DNA of 32,621 bases from an uncultured Clostridia bacterium (GCA_947627515.1 CANQWI010000010.1:1-32621), one strand, 5' to 3'. Counted from the stretch's first letter, positions 7,557 through 15,847 are shown. Numbers and translations are program-made. Notes: generated by a model not told the origin, from the letters alone.

Positions 7557-8552
7557 ATGAAAAAAATTTTTGCGATCCTCGGAGCGGCACTCTTTGCCCT
7601 CCTTCCTCTCTCTGCCTGCGGCGGGGAGAATTCCGACGGTCTCACCAAGATTCGTCTCAATGAAGTGACCCATTCAGTCTTTTATGCACCAATGTACCTT
7701 GCAGATTCCCTCGGATATTTCGAGGAGGAGGGCATTCGGGTCGAGCTCACCAACGGCGGCGGCGCAGACAAGGTCATGACTGCCGTTCTTTCAGGAGATG
7801 CAGACATCGGCTTCTGCGGTCCCGAGGCGGCATTTTACGTCGCAAGCGGCGGCACGAGCGACACCCCCACCGTCTTTGCACAGCTGACGATGCGGGACGG
7901 CTCCTTCCTCGTCGGGAGAAGCCCCGCGCCCGACTTCAAATGGGAGGACCTTGCGGGTAAGCAGATCCTTGCGGGCAGACAGGGCGGCGTCCCCGCGATG
8001 ACCTTTGAATACATCCTGAAGGAACATCATGTCGAGGGCTATACCCTCAATTTCGACGTCGCCTTCAACAACATGACCGCGGCCTTTCTCGAGGGCACGG
8101 CAGACTATTGCACGATGTTTGAGCCCGTGGCCTCCGAGGTGCAGGCGGCGGGGAACGGATACATCGTTGCGGCCGTCGGCGAGGCGAGCGGCGAGGTCCC
8201 CTACACGAGCTACATCGCCAAAAATTCGTGGCTGACTGCCAACCGTGAGACGGCTAAGGGCTTCCTTCGCGCCATGCTGAGAGCTGTAAAATACGCGCAG
8301 GAGGAGACACCCGAGCAGATCGCCAAGGGCCTCGTGAGAGCCTTCCCCGATACCACGGAAAGCTCGCTCGCGACAAGCGTCCGCAGCTATCAGAGCATCA
8401 ACGCGTGGGCGCAGAGCATGCAGATCACAGAGCAAAGCTACAACCGTCTTCTCGACATCATCGATGAGGCGGGTCAGCTCACCGAGCGCATCCCCTTTGC
8501 GACGATCGCCGACAATTCCCTCGTCAAAGAGGTCTACGAAGAGCTCTTTTAA
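7557..8552 (+). CDS. ABC transporter solute-binding lipoprotein, NMT1/THI5-SsuA-like
   Basis: A 331-residue lipoprotein that captures a small solute outside the membrane for the downstream ABC importer. The signal peptide ends in the lipobox LSAC, with the cysteine at residue 21. The mature domain starts with IRLNEVTHSVFYAPMYLA, followed by GYFEEEGIRVEL and GGGADKVMTAVLSGDADIG, the classic pattern of the NitT/TauT and THI5/NMT1-like binding proteins. The substrate cannot be read from sequence; sulfonates, nitrate-like anions, thiamine precursors and other heterocycles are all known in this family. The ATG at 7557 follows ACGGAG. It heads a three-gene operon with the ATPase 23 bases downstream. 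Confidence 0.88.
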   Translation: MKKIFAILGAALFALLPLSACGGENSDGLTKIRLNEVTHSVFYAPMYLADSLGYFEEEGIRVELTNGGGADKVMTAVLSGDADIGFCGPEAAFYVASGGTSDTPTVFAQLTMRDGSFLVGRSPAPDFKWEDLAGKQILAGRQGGVPAMTFEYILKEHHVEGYTLNFDVAFNNMTAAFLEGTADYCTMFEPVASEVQAAGNGYIVAAVGEASGEVPYTSYIAKNSWLTANRETAKGFLRAMLRAVKYAQEETPEQIAKGLVRAFPDTTESSLATSVRSYQSINAWAQSMQITEQSYNRLLDIIDEAGQLTERIPFATIADNSLVKEVYEELF

Positions 8553-8575
8553 ACAAATGAACGGAAGGCACGCCT

Positions 8576-9313
8576 ATGAAAAACGAAATTCTGCGCTTTG
8601 ACAATGTGACCCTCACCTACCATACAAAACGTGGAGAGACGGCGGCTACGGAAAACCTCACTTTCTCCCTGAATGAGGGTGAATTCGTCGCCGTGATCGG
8701 CCCCTCCGGCTGCGGAAAAACCACCCTCCTCTCCCTTGCGGCGGGACTCATGAAGCCCTCCTCGGGTAGTGTGACGCGGCACGGCACATGCGGATACATG
8801 CTGCAGAAGGATGAGCTTTTCCCGTGGCGCACGATCGAGAAAAACATCTACCTTCCTCTCGAGATCAAGAGGCAGAACACGCCCGAGCGGCGCAAAAGTG
8901 CTGTGGAGCTTGCAAAAAAATACGGCCTGTCCGATTTTTTGCAGAGCTACCCGCCGCAGCTGTCGGGCGGGATGAGACAGAGGGCGGCACTTATTCGGAC
9001 GCTTGCCATGGAGCCCGACATCCTGCTTCTCGACGAGCCCTTCTCCGCACTCGACTATCAGACCAGACTCAACGTGTGCGAGGACGTCTCCTCCATCATC
9101 CGCAGTGAGGAAAAAACCGCCCTTCTCATCACGCATGACATCTCTGAGGCGATCTCCCTTGCGGACCGCGTGCTCGTGCTCACCAAGCGTCCTGCCCGCG
9201 TAGCCTTTGAGCACACGCTCGACTTCGGGGAGGAGACCCGCCCTATCAAACGGCGCGAGAAGCCGCAGTTTTCCGCATGGTTCGAGATCCTGTGGAAGGA
9301 GTTGAACATATGA
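8576..9313 (+). CDS. ABC transporter ATP-binding protein, SsuB/TauB-like
   Basis: A 245-residue cytoplasmic ATPase that powers the importer formed with its neighbours. Walker A is GPSGCGKTT (42-50), the Q-loop glutamine is in YMLQKDELFPW (about 77), the signature is LSGGMRQR (129-136), and Walker B is ILLLDEP (149-155), followed by SALD and a switch histidine in LLITHDISEA. Length and motifs match the NitT/TauT family ATPases. The stop overlaps the permease start by ATGA, so the two are translationally coupled. Confidence 0.93.
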   Translation: MKNEILRFDNVTLTYHTKRGETAATENLTFSLNEGEFVAVIGPSGCGKTTLLSLAAGLMKPSSGSVTRHGTCGYMLQKDELFPWRTIEKNIYLPLEIKRQNTPERRKSAVELAKKYGLSDFLQSYPPQLSGGMRQRAALIRTLAMEPDILLLDEPFSALDYQTRLNVCEDVSSIIRSEEKTALLITHDISEAISLADRVLVLTKRPARVAFEHTLDFGEETRPIKRREKPQFSAWFEILWKELNI

Positions 9314-10116
9314 AAAAAGAATTTTCCTTGGAACACAGACGCTATCTTGCAAAAAAGAAACAGAACGCCGCGCTTGTCTGGGCACTTCGATTCGGCATCC
9401 TTGCCCTGCTTCTCGGCATTTGGGAGGCAGTCACGGCCTTCGGCTGGGCAGATCCGTTTCTCACAAGCTCTCCCTCCCGCATCTGCAAAACGATCATGTC
9501 GCTGTATTCGGACGGCACCCTCTTTTACCACATCGGCGTGACCCTGCTGGAGACTCTCATCGGCTTTGCGATCGCCGTCGTGCTCGGATGCGCCGTTGCC
9601 CTGCTCCTCTGGTGGAGCGAGACGGTCCGAAAGGTGCTTGAGCCCTACATCGTCGTCCTCAATGCCCTGCCCAAGATCGCCCTCGGGCCGCTCATCATCA
9701 TCTGGTTCGGAACGGGGAGCGAGGCCATCGTCTTCATGACGGTGCTCGTCGGGATCATCGTTGCGACGCTCCACATGCTGAACGCCTTCATGGCGACGGA
9801 CGGAGGCAAGCTTCTGCTTCTGCGCTCGATGGGCGCGGGAAAGCTGCAGATCCTGCAAAAGCTCGTGATCCCTTCCTCGCTCCCCTCCTTTATCTCCATG
9901 CTGAAGGTCAACGTCGGCATGGCATGGATCGGCTCCATCATGGGAGAATACATCGTCTCAAGGGCGGGGCTCGGCTATCTCATCGTGTACGGCGGGCAGG
10001 TGTTCAAGCTTGACCTCGTGATGAGTGCGACCTTTATCCTCTGCATCCTCGCGGCGGGAATGTACGCGCTCGTGGTGCTTCTTGAAAAGGTTATCGTAAA
10101 AAATGCAGAGAGCTGA
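9310..10116 (+). CDS. ABC transporter permease, SsuC/TauC-like
   Basis: A 268-residue inner-membrane permease with about six transmembrane helices. The coupling EAA-like loop is seen as LLLRSMGAGKLQILQKLVIP (about residues 175-195), with the conserved NALPKIALGPLIIIWFG segment before it. The ATG at 9310 follows GGAAGGAG and overlaps the ATPase stop. Upstream in-frame starts would run into the ATPase and lack a ribosome site. The last 159 bases overlap the convergent permease-like gene on the minus strand. Confidence 0.92.
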   Translation: MKKEFSLEHRRYLAKKKQNAALVWALRFGILALLLGIWEAVTAFGWADPFLTSSPSRICKTIMSLYSDGTLFYHIGVTLLETLIGFAIAVVLGCAVALLLWWSETVRKVLEPYIVVLNALPKIALGPLIIIWFGTGSEAIVFMTVLVGIIVATLHMLNAFMATDGGKLLLLRSMGAGKLQILQKLVIPSSLPSFISMLKVNVGMAWIGSIMGEYIVSRAGLGYLIVYGGQVFKLDLVMSATFILCILAAGMYALVVLLEKVIVKNAES

Positions 10117-11013
10117 AAAGAAGAGCCCGGCACCGCCGATCAGGGGGTATAGTCCTCCGACGATCCCCTTAAGCCCGATCCTCGAAAGAAGAAATGCCGC
10201 AAGGAGCACGATTGCCTTTGCGGCTATTTTCTTTTTCCCGCCGAGCGCGTTACATGCCGAAAAGGGGATATAGAGCGAGGAGACGAGCGAGGTGAGGATC
10301 GCACAAGCGACGGCAAGGAAGAAAACACTTCCCGCGGCCACCTTCAAAAAGGGCATCTCCGCACCGATCGCGTTTGCCCCCTCACGGCAGATACTGCCGA
10401 GAATACAGACCCCCGCCGCAAAGACGATCCCCGCGGCGAGAAACGACGAGAGGAGCGGATGCCGCATTTTTGCCCCCGCGTCCATCAGGACAGGTGCGAG
10501 CAGGAAGGCATTCATGCCCGCATACAAAAGCCAGCCCCACCTTATCGGCCGCGCGGACGGATACGAAAGGACGATGTTTCCCGCATGCAGAAAGACAAAC
10601 AGCAGCAGAAGAGGAACAAGAAAAAGGTTGAGCCCCGCGATCCCGTCCGTCCCCTTTCTCAAAAAGAGACAGGATACCACAAGCCCGAGGACGGAGGGAA
10701 GCGGCGAAAGGCCCTCAAGCAGTGCGTCGAGCCCCGCGAGCATTCCGGCCGAGGAGAAAAAAGCCGAGAGCAGGAAGCATCCCCTAAGTAGAGCCGCTCC
10801 CCTTCCGAACATCGACAACACCCCCGCATATCCCCCGTGCTTCTTGCCGAGCCGCAAAAAGAGAAGCAGAAGCGCACAGAAAAAAATGCAGGAGCAAAGG
10901 AGCGGGAAAAGAAACCCATCGCTCCCGAAAAATCGGATAAGCTCCGCACCTGTGATGAAGCCCGCTCCGATCGCCCCGCCGACGATAAACAATGCCCCGC
11001 GTAGTACTCCCAT
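9958..11013 (-). CDS. YkvI-like membrane protein (putative APC-superfamily transporter)
   Basis: A polytopic membrane protein of 351 residues with about ten hydrophobic helices. The N-terminus, GGAIGAGFITGAELIRFF, matches the first helix of the YkvI family, which resembles LeuT-fold amino-acid transporters (G-x-G-F-x-(S/T)-G-x-E). The substrate is unknown. The last 52 residues are encoded opposite the 3' end of the convergent ABC permease gene, including the end of the final helix (LFFSALCIFYDNLF) and a hydrophilic tail. The ATG at 11013 is used; an in-frame TTG at 11019 is possible. Neither has a clear Shine-Dalgarno sequence. The gene is divergent from the PadR fusion gene and carries two copies of the palindromic operator upstream, which suggests local control by that protein. 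Confidence 0.75.
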   Translation of the reverse strand: MGVLRGALFIVGGAIGAGFITGAELIRFFGSDGFLFPLLCSCIFFCALLLLFLRLGKKHGGYAGVLSMFGRGAALLRGCFLLSAFFSSAGMLAGLDALLEGLSPLPSVLGLVVSCLFLRKGTDGIAGLNLFLVPLLLLFVFLHAGNIVLSYPSARPIRWGWLLYAGMNAFLLAPVLMDAGAKMRHPLLSSFLAAGIVFAAGVCILGSICREGANAIGAEMPFLKVAAGSVFFLAVACAILTSLVSSLYIPFSACNALGGKKKIAAKAIVLLAAFLLSRIGLKGIVGGLYPLIGGAGLFFSALCIFYDNLFKKHHERVHSRREDAEDKGRTHHEVKLEHLPAVHDEIAEPRP

Positions 11014-11021
11014 TGACAATG

Positions 11022-11040
11022 TTCTATGTCTGACACAGTA
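11022..11040. promoter_or_regulatory. Operator motif copy A (degenerate)
   Basis: TTCTATGTC, central T, GACACAGTA: a dyad with one mismatched arm position. It lies about 8-26 bases before the permease start codon on the minus strand, where a bound protein would block transcript elongation or a start-proximal promoter. Confidence 0.55.
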
Positions 11041-11075
11041 ATTTTTATGAAAAAATTTGGAAATTTTGAAAAAAA

Positions 11076-11096
11076 TATGTCAGACATAGTACTATG
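11076..11096. promoter_or_regulatory. Operator motif copy B, between the divergent PadR-fusion and permease genes
   Basis: TATGTC-A-GACATA joined to the perfect palindrome CATAGTACTATG, sharing CATA. It ends four bases before the -35 box of the PadR-fusion promoter and covers the -10/+1 region of the predicted permease promoter. Copies C and E have the same 21-bp core apart from the central base. Confidence 0.65.
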
Positions 11097-11114
11097 ACTA
11101 TTGACAAAAATCGA
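11086..11114 (-). promoter_or_regulatory. Candidate permease promoter embedded in operator B
   Basis: On the minus strand, TCGATT (11114-11109), 17 bases, TACTAT (11091-11086). The same arrangement (TTGATT or TTGATA, 17-18 bases, TACTAT) appears at copies C and E. The transcript start would fall inside the palindrome. Each box is only a partial match to consensus. Confidence 0.4.
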
Positions 11115-11129
11115 AATTTGTTATATAAT
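11101..11129 (+). promoter_or_regulatory. Consensus sigma-A promoter of the PadR-fusion gene
   Basis: TTGACA (11101-11106), 17 bases, TATAAT (11124-11129), both perfect. A strong AAGGAGG ribosome site follows and the ATG is at 11156. Operator B lies directly upstream of the -35 box, which fits autoregulation. Confidence 0.85.
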
Positions 11130-11155
11130 AGAGAAAACGATAAGGAGGAAAGTCC

Positions 11156-13258
11156 ATGGACGAGGAAACCATGAACGTGGAGACGGACGACGACGAGCAG
11201 GTCACCGCTTCACCCGATGCGGAGGACGAGCGCGGCGACAAGAGCGTGAGCGCAGATCTCATCCGCGGTCACATCAATACCATCATTCTCCGTTCCCTCT
11301 ACGACGGCGATAAATACGGCTATGAGATCATCGCCGAGATCGAACGGAAGAGCTCGGGACAATATTCTTTAAAACAACCCTCCCTCTACTCTGCCCTGAA
11401 ACGTCTCGAGAAGGACGGCTACATCACCTCCTACTGGGGAGGCTCCGTCGGGGGCGGGAGAAGAAAATATTTCTCTCTGACCGATGAAGGGAAGGCCGTC
11501 TCCGAGCAGAATCAGGCAGAATGGGAGTACTCGAGAACAATCATCGATTCTCTCATCTCCGACCGTGACTTCGACTTCAACCGTCCTGCTCCCACCGCTG
11601 TAGATATGAGCGTTCTCAGGCGGTCGACCTCACGTGTCCCCTCTCGCGAGGATGAGGACAGCGAGGAATTTTCCTTTGAACCGGGATTCGACGATTCCTC
11701 TCTCAGAGAAAAGCTCGAGGAGGAGACCAAAAAGAAGCAGGAGGAGTTCGAGACCGCCTATGCCGAAAAGCAGAAGGCACTCGAGGAGGAATATTCCGAA
11801 AGACTTGCCGCACTGGATCGCGAGCGCAGCGATTTTGAATCCGAAAAAGCCCGCCTTACCGAGGAAATGAACGCCCGCGAAAGAGAGCTCAACGACTCCT
11901 ACGAGGCGAATCTCAGGCAGCTCGCCCTCATCCGTGAACAGCAGGAGGCCTTTCTTGCGTCAAGGAAGGAGGAGATGCTGCGGGAGGTCGAGGCCGCGCG
12001 GGCCGAGCTCGATGCGGAGAAGGACAAGCAGTCCGAGGCAACCGCAGAGGAGACCGAGGCCCTTCAGAGAGAACTGGAGCTTCAAAAGCGCAGATTCGAT
12101 GAGGAATCCAAGGAGCATACCCGCATGCTGCAGGCACTCACACAGTCCAACGAGCAGGCCCTTCTCGATCAGCGCGAGGCAAGCGAGGCTTCTCTGCGAG
12201 CCGAAAAGGAGCTCCGCGAGAAGCAACTTAGGGAGCTTTCCGAGAGACACGAGAGAGAGCTTTCCGACCTGCGCGAATCTGTCCGCACCGAAAAAGAGGA
12301 GGCCGTCCGTCTCGCCCGTGAGCAGGAGGCGCAGCTCCGCGAAGCGCAGTTCCAGACAGAGCGCAACCACTTCACCGAGGTCCTTGCCGAGGAACGCAAC
12401 CGTTACAATGCCGCTCTCGACGAGGAGGCTGCCCGACATGACGCACAGGTCAAGGACGACCGCGCCCGCTATCAGCAGGCCCTCGATGAGCAGGTCGCCT
12501 CTCTGCGCCGCCAGATGGAAAACGAGCTTGCCGAGCGTGAACGGCAATTTATCCACCGCAACTACATTTCCCTCGTCGACTCCCCCGCCTCTGCGGCACA
12601 GACGGCCTACCCGCAGCAGCCTGCGGCCGCCGAGCCTCCCCGTCAGGAGACAGAGAGCTATCGGGATGTCGTCGGGCGGCTCTATGAAAATTCCGTCCGT
12701 CCGAGCGCAAGGGTAAGCGAGGAGTCCTCCGCGACCCCCGTCTCGGGGATCGATTTCCGTGATATCAAAAACCGCGCAAGCCGTGACGGCCTGCGTGTGG
12801 AAACGGTCGGAGGCGAGACGCCGAAGCTTCCCGAGAAATCCGATGAGGTCAATACCGTCCACAAGGGCAAGGCCCTCTTCCTGAGCTCCGTCGTCGTCTT
12901 CTTCTGGTGCATCCTCGTCGGCGGCATCACGATGGGACTCAACGGCACACTCGCGCTCCCCGTCTTTTACCCCTATCTTATGTGGGGTCTCGGTCTCGTC
13001 CTTCTTTTGACGACAGGACTCCTCTTTGCGAACCACTTCGGCGAAAACAGACTCCGCAAGCCATCTCTTTCGCTCATCAATGCGATCGTGATCTACGCAC
13101 TCATCGTGATCATCGCTCTCATCATTGCCCTTTCGGCGAGGATCAGCTTTGCGGACGTATCTCAGCTCATGACATTTGTGCTTCTTCCCGCGATCTACTC
13201 CATCGCAGTACTCATCTTCGGCGTCTGCTACTTCCTGCAGGTCAGACCGAAAAAGTAA
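11156..13258 (+). CDS. PadR-family winged-helix protein fused to a long coiled coil and four membrane helices
   Basis: A 700-residue protein of unusual build. Residues about 34-125 are a PadR winged helix (LIRGHINTIILRSLYDG, KYGYEIIAEIE, then recognition segment QPSLYSALKRLEKDGYI and wing GGGRRKYFSLTDEGK). Residues about 181-495 are almost entirely E, R, K, Q, A and L with no proline, a long coiled coil. Residues about 500-565 are a polar, proline-containing linker. Residues 571-700 hold four predicted transmembrane helices and end in RPKK. Ordinary PadR repressors have about 110-190 residues and no membrane part. The ATG at 11156 follows AAGGAGG and a consensus promoter. It probably acts as a membrane-tethered DNA-binding dimer controlling itself and the divergent permease; that role is inferred. 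The negatively charged first 30 residues precede the DNA-binding domain. Confidence 0.85.
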   Translation: MDEETMNVETDDDEQVTASPDAEDERGDKSVSADLIRGHINTIILRSLYDGDKYGYEIIAEIERKSSGQYSLKQPSLYSALKRLEKDGYITSYWGGSVGGGRRKYFSLTDEGKAVSEQNQAEWEYSRTIIDSLISDRDFDFNRPAPTAVDMSVLRRSTSRVPSREDEDSEEFSFEPGFDDSSLREKLEEETKKKQEEFETAYAEKQKALEEEYSERLAALDRERSDFESEKARLTEEMNARERELNDSYEANLRQLALIREQQEAFLASRKEEMLREVEAARAELDAEKDKQSEATAEETEALQRELELQKRRFDEESKEHTRMLQALTQSNEQALLDQREASEASLRAEKELREKQLRELSERHERELSDLRESVRTEKEEAVRLAREQEAQLREAQFQTERNHFTEVLAEERNRYNAALDEEAARHDAQVKDDRARYQQALDEQVASLRRQMENELAERERQFIHRNYISLVDSPASAAQTAYPQQPAAAEPPRQETESYRDVVGRLYENSVRPSARVSEESSATPVSGIDFRDIKNRASRDGLRVETVGGETPKLPEKSDEVNTVHKGKALFLSSVVVFFWCILVGGITMGLNGTLALPVFYPYLMWGLGLVLLLTTGLLFANHFGENRLRKPSLSLINAIVIYALIVIIALIIALSARISFADVSQLMTFVLLPAIYSIAVLIFGVCYFLQVRPKK

Positions 13259-13272
13259 AATATCGCCATATG

Positions 13273-13303
13273 AAAAGCGTCGGATCGCTGTCCGACGCTT
13301 TTT
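13273..13303. terminator. Bidirectional terminator between the PadR fusion and rho
   Basis: A perfect 12-bp stem (AAAAGCGTCGGA / TCCGACGCTTTT, loop TCGCTG) has A-rich and T-rich flanks, so it can end transcripts from both convergent genes. Confidence 0.88.
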
Positions 13304-13314
13304 CCATACGTTGC

Positions 13315-14769
13315 TTATTTACCTTTATAAACCCTGAGCCATTCGGGAAGGCGTGCGAGAAATTCTGCGTTGTCCTGCGTCTTTTCCATCATTTCATAGA
13401 GCGCGACGGGATCCTCTGTAAGGCGCAGGGCTCTCAATTGGGATACGGCAGAAAGCTCTTTCTCGCTGAGCAACATCTCCTCCTTGCGCGTTCCCGAGCG
13501 TCTGAGATCGAGTGCAGGGTAAATTCTTCTCTCTGCAAGTGTCTCCGAGAGGATAATGTCGGAATTCCCCGTCCCCTTGAATTCCTCGTAGATCACCTCA
13601 TCCATGCGGCTGCCCGTGTCGACAAGGACGGTCGCAAGAACGGTAAGACTTCCCTGATCGACGGTGTTGCGGGCAACGCCGAAGCACTTCTTCGCCTCGG
13701 CAAGCGCATTTGCCTCAAGACCGCCCGAAAGCGTTTTCCCCGTGCTTTCCGTGGTAATGTTAAAGGCGCGGGTGAGCTTTGTGAGCGAATCGAGCAGAAT
13801 GACGGCGTCCTTGCCTTGCTCCACGAGACGCTTGCAATGCTCCACGACAAGCCTTACGGCACGGATGTGACTTTCCGCATTCTCGTCAAAATTGGAATAA
13901 ATCACCCTCGCATTGGGAACGGAGCGGACGAAATCGGTGACCTCCTCGGGCCGCTCGTCAATAAGGAGAACGTTGAGCTCGATGTCGGGGTAGCTCTCCG
14001 CGATGGCCGCGGCGAGCTTTTTGAGGAGCGTCGTCTTCCCGGCCTTGGGTGGCGCGACGATGATCCCCCTCTGCCCCTTTCCGATGGGAACAAAGAGATC
14101 GATGAGCCGAAGAGTGAGATCGGAATTCCTACCCGAGAGGACGAGCTTCTCGTCTGAATACTGCGCCATGAGATTTTCGAAGCGCGGCCGCTGCTCATAC
14201 ATCCCGATGATACTGCCGTTGACGGAGCCGAGGACCTCGATCGAGGGTGAACCGCTCCGCTTGCCGCGGGAGGCCGTGCAGGTGATCTCGTCCCCCTCTC
14301 TCAGCTTCATATCGCGAATATAGTCGGGGGGAACAAAGACGTCAAGCCCCCTCGTTGATGGCTGGCAGTTTTTCACCCTCAAAAATCCATACCCCGTCGG
14401 CATGAGCTCAAGGATGCCGCGGTAAAGAATATCGTTCCCCGCATGCAGGCGGTCCTCATATTCAGGGGATGCCACGCCGATCAAATTCTCCGCTTCCTCG
14501 CAATTTCTCCTGATCTGTGCAAGCATGGTAAAGATCTCGGGAGAGACCTCGGTATGCTTCGGCGGGGCTCCGCGATGCTTCTTTTTGTCTAAATTCACGG
14601 GGGGAAAAGGATTATTTTCCAAGGAGTCGATGAGAAACTCGATAAGGGCGTCCTTTTCGTATTGCGTCACCTTTTCGACCCCGAAATACCTTGCAATGAC
14701 GCGGAGCTTTAAAACCGGCAGCGTCTGAAGATAGTGCCTGTAGCTGATTTCAAGTAAGAGATTATTCAT
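13315..14769 (-). CDS. rho: Transcription termination factor Rho
   Basis: A hexameric RNA-dependent ATPase that releases transcripts at Rho-dependent terminators; 484 residues. Residues about 17-50 form the Rho N-terminal helical domain. A basic, proline-containing linker follows. The cold-shock-type RNA-binding domain spans about 113-183 (YRGILELMPTGYGFLR, DVFVPPDYIRDMKLREGD). Walker A is APPKAGKTT (239-247), Walker B is VILLDSLTKLTRA, and RRIYPALDLRRSGTRKEE matches the conserved C-terminal segment. The ATG at 14769 follows GGAG and overlaps the stop of the MBL gene by eight bases, so Rho is the last gene of a DUF1934-MBL-rho operon. The frame is open upstream, but those codons lie inside the MBL gene. 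Confidence 0.95.
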   Translation of the reverse strand: MNNLLLEISYRHYLQTLPVLKLRVIARYFGVEKVTQYEKDALIEFLIDSLENNPFPPVNLDKKKHRGAPPKHTEVSPEIFTMLAQIRRNCEEAENLIGVASPEYEDRLHAGNDILYRGILELMPTGYGFLRVKNCQPSTRGLDVFVPPDYIRDMKLREGDEITCTASRGKRSGSPSIEVLGSVNGSIIGMYEQRPRFENLMAQYSDEKLVLSGRNSDLTLRLIDLFVPIGKGQRGIIVAPPKAGKTTLLKKLAAAIAESYPDIELNVLLIDERPEEVTDFVRSVPNARVIYSNFDENAESHIRAVRLVVEHCKRLVEQGKDAVILLDSLTKLTRAFNITTESTGKTLSGGLEANALAEAKKCFGVARNTVDQGSLTVLATVLVDTGSRMDEVIYEEFKGTGNSDIILSETLAERRIYPALDLRRSGTRKEEMLLSEKELSAVSQLRALRLTEDPVALYEMMEKTQDNAEFLARLPEWLRVYKGK

Positions 14770-15400
14770 GATGATTCTCCAAAACAATGAGCTGCGTCTG
14801 TTGGGTAAGGTCGGCCTGCACGACCTCAAGTGCCGCTTCCCTGCGGTAATTCCCGCCCATTGCCTTTATAAAACGTTTTTCATCCTCGATATCGACGGTG
14901 AGACCCCTGACATAATAATGCATGGGAATGACGATGGAGGGCGAGAGCGCCTTCACGTAGCGGGCCGCCTCGTCGCCGTCGATCGTGTAATTTCCCCCGA
15001 CAGGGATCAAGAGAATATCCGATCTCGGGATCCTCCTCAGAGAGCTCTCGCCGAATTTTTCTCCGAGGTCGCCGAGATGGGTCACGCGCAGCCCATCGAT
15101 GAGAAGGCTGAAGATGAGATTTCTCCCCCGCTTTCTCCCCTCGGCATCGTCGTGAAAGCTCTCAATGGCTTGAATCTCGATCCCATTGTAGCAAAAACTG
15201 CCCGCATCTTTAAGGATCACGGGCTGCCCGCCGACGGCAGAGACGTTGCAATGGTCATAGTGACCGTGGCTGACCGTCACAATGTCGCTTTTCAGCTGCG
15301 GAAGCAAAATGCCGACGTCCCCATACGGGTCAGTCAGAACGGTAGCTCCGTTTTTTGCGCACAGCAAAAAACACGAGTGACCGATGTGAATGATTTTCAT
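14762..15400 (-). CDS. Metallo-beta-lactamase-fold metal-dependent hydrolase
   Basis: A 212-residue cytoplasmic MBL-fold hydrolase, close in size and motifs to UPF0173/UlaG-like proteins. The metal motif HxHxDH is H45-G-H47-Y-D49-H50 in VTVSHGHYDHC. Further ligands are likely in HLGDLGE and IPMHYYV. The substrate is unknown; relatives act on lactones, cyclic phosphates or RNA. Its start overlaps the DUF1934 stop by ATGA and its stop overlaps the rho start, so all three are translationally linked. Confidence 0.88.
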   Translation of the reverse strand: MKIIHIGHSCFLLCAKNGATVLTDPYGDVGILLPQLKSDIVTVSHGHYDHCNVSAVGGQPVILKDAGSFCYNGIEIQAIESFHDDAEGRKRGRNLIFSLLIDGLRVTHLGDLGEKFGESSLRRIPRSDILLIPVGGNYTIDGDEAARYVKALSPSIVIPMHYYVRGLTVDIEDEKRFIKAMGGNYRREAALEVVQADLTQQTQLIVLENHHE

Positions 15401-15786
15401 TGTTGTTCTGTGATAAGTTTGATGTGGATTTTCAGAAAAAATTTCTGAGAGGGACCTGAACCGAGGTCATAGAAAAGCTTTGAAAAAATTTCCGATTCGG
15501 AAAAAAAAGATTTGCAAACGTGCGTGAAAAGCGGGAGCTCTGCGGCAGCATCCCGCGCCGACATCCTGAAGAAGGAGCTCTTGCCGTGTAAAAACTCGGC
15601 GTCAAAACAGCTGCTTCCTCTCCGCTTCAGGAGGATGCGATCCCGAAAAAGCGTGAGCGTAGAGGTATCGCCCTCGATCGGATATGTGATTTCCGCGCCC
15701 TCCGAAATGCGGTCTGAATTTCCGATCGCACAAAAGCGAGATACTTTTCCCATCGTACGCGTCACAATAACGATTTGTACGTTCAT
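15397..15786 (-). CDS. DUF1934 (YwiB-like) beta-barrel protein
   Basis: A 129-residue protein of the DUF1934/YwiB family, predicted to fold as a small calycin-like barrel. The sequence NVQIVIVTRTMGKVSRF followed by the AEITYPIEGDTSTLTLFRDRILLKRRG strands is typical. Its function is unknown. The ATG at 15786 is preferred over the one at 15795, because the second overlaps the -10 box TATAAT of the nearer promoter. With that promoter the transcript would start at or one base before the 15786 ATG, giving a leaderless message. No Shine-Dalgarno sequence is seen. It is the first gene of the operon with MBL and rho, and operator copy C lies 61 bases upstream. Confidence 0.8.
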   Translation of the reverse strand: MNVQIVIVTRTMGKVSRFCAIGNSDRISEGAEITYPIEGDTSTLTLFRDRILLKRRGSSCFDAEFLHGKSSFFRMSARDAAAELPLFTHVCKSFFSESEIFSKLFYDLGSGPSQKFFLKIHIKLITEQQ

Positions 15787-15793
15787 TGCATCC

Positions 15794-15822
15794 ATTATAC
15801 AACATATTTGTTAAAAAGTAAA
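15794..15822 (-). promoter_or_regulatory. Proximal, leaderless-type promoter of the DUF1934 operon
   Basis: On the minus strand, TTTACT (15822-15817), 17 bases, TATAAT (15799-15794), then seven bases to the ATG at 15786. Confidence 0.6.
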
Positions 15823-15847
15823 CCTATTTGTGCAGAAAAGATGTATT

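Noticed and set aside
11960-13036. Open frame of 358 codons antisense to the PadR fusion gene
   Set aside because: It mirrors the repetitive E/R/K/Q codons of the coiled coil, giving leucine-rich antisense sequence. No promoter or ribosome site is visible.
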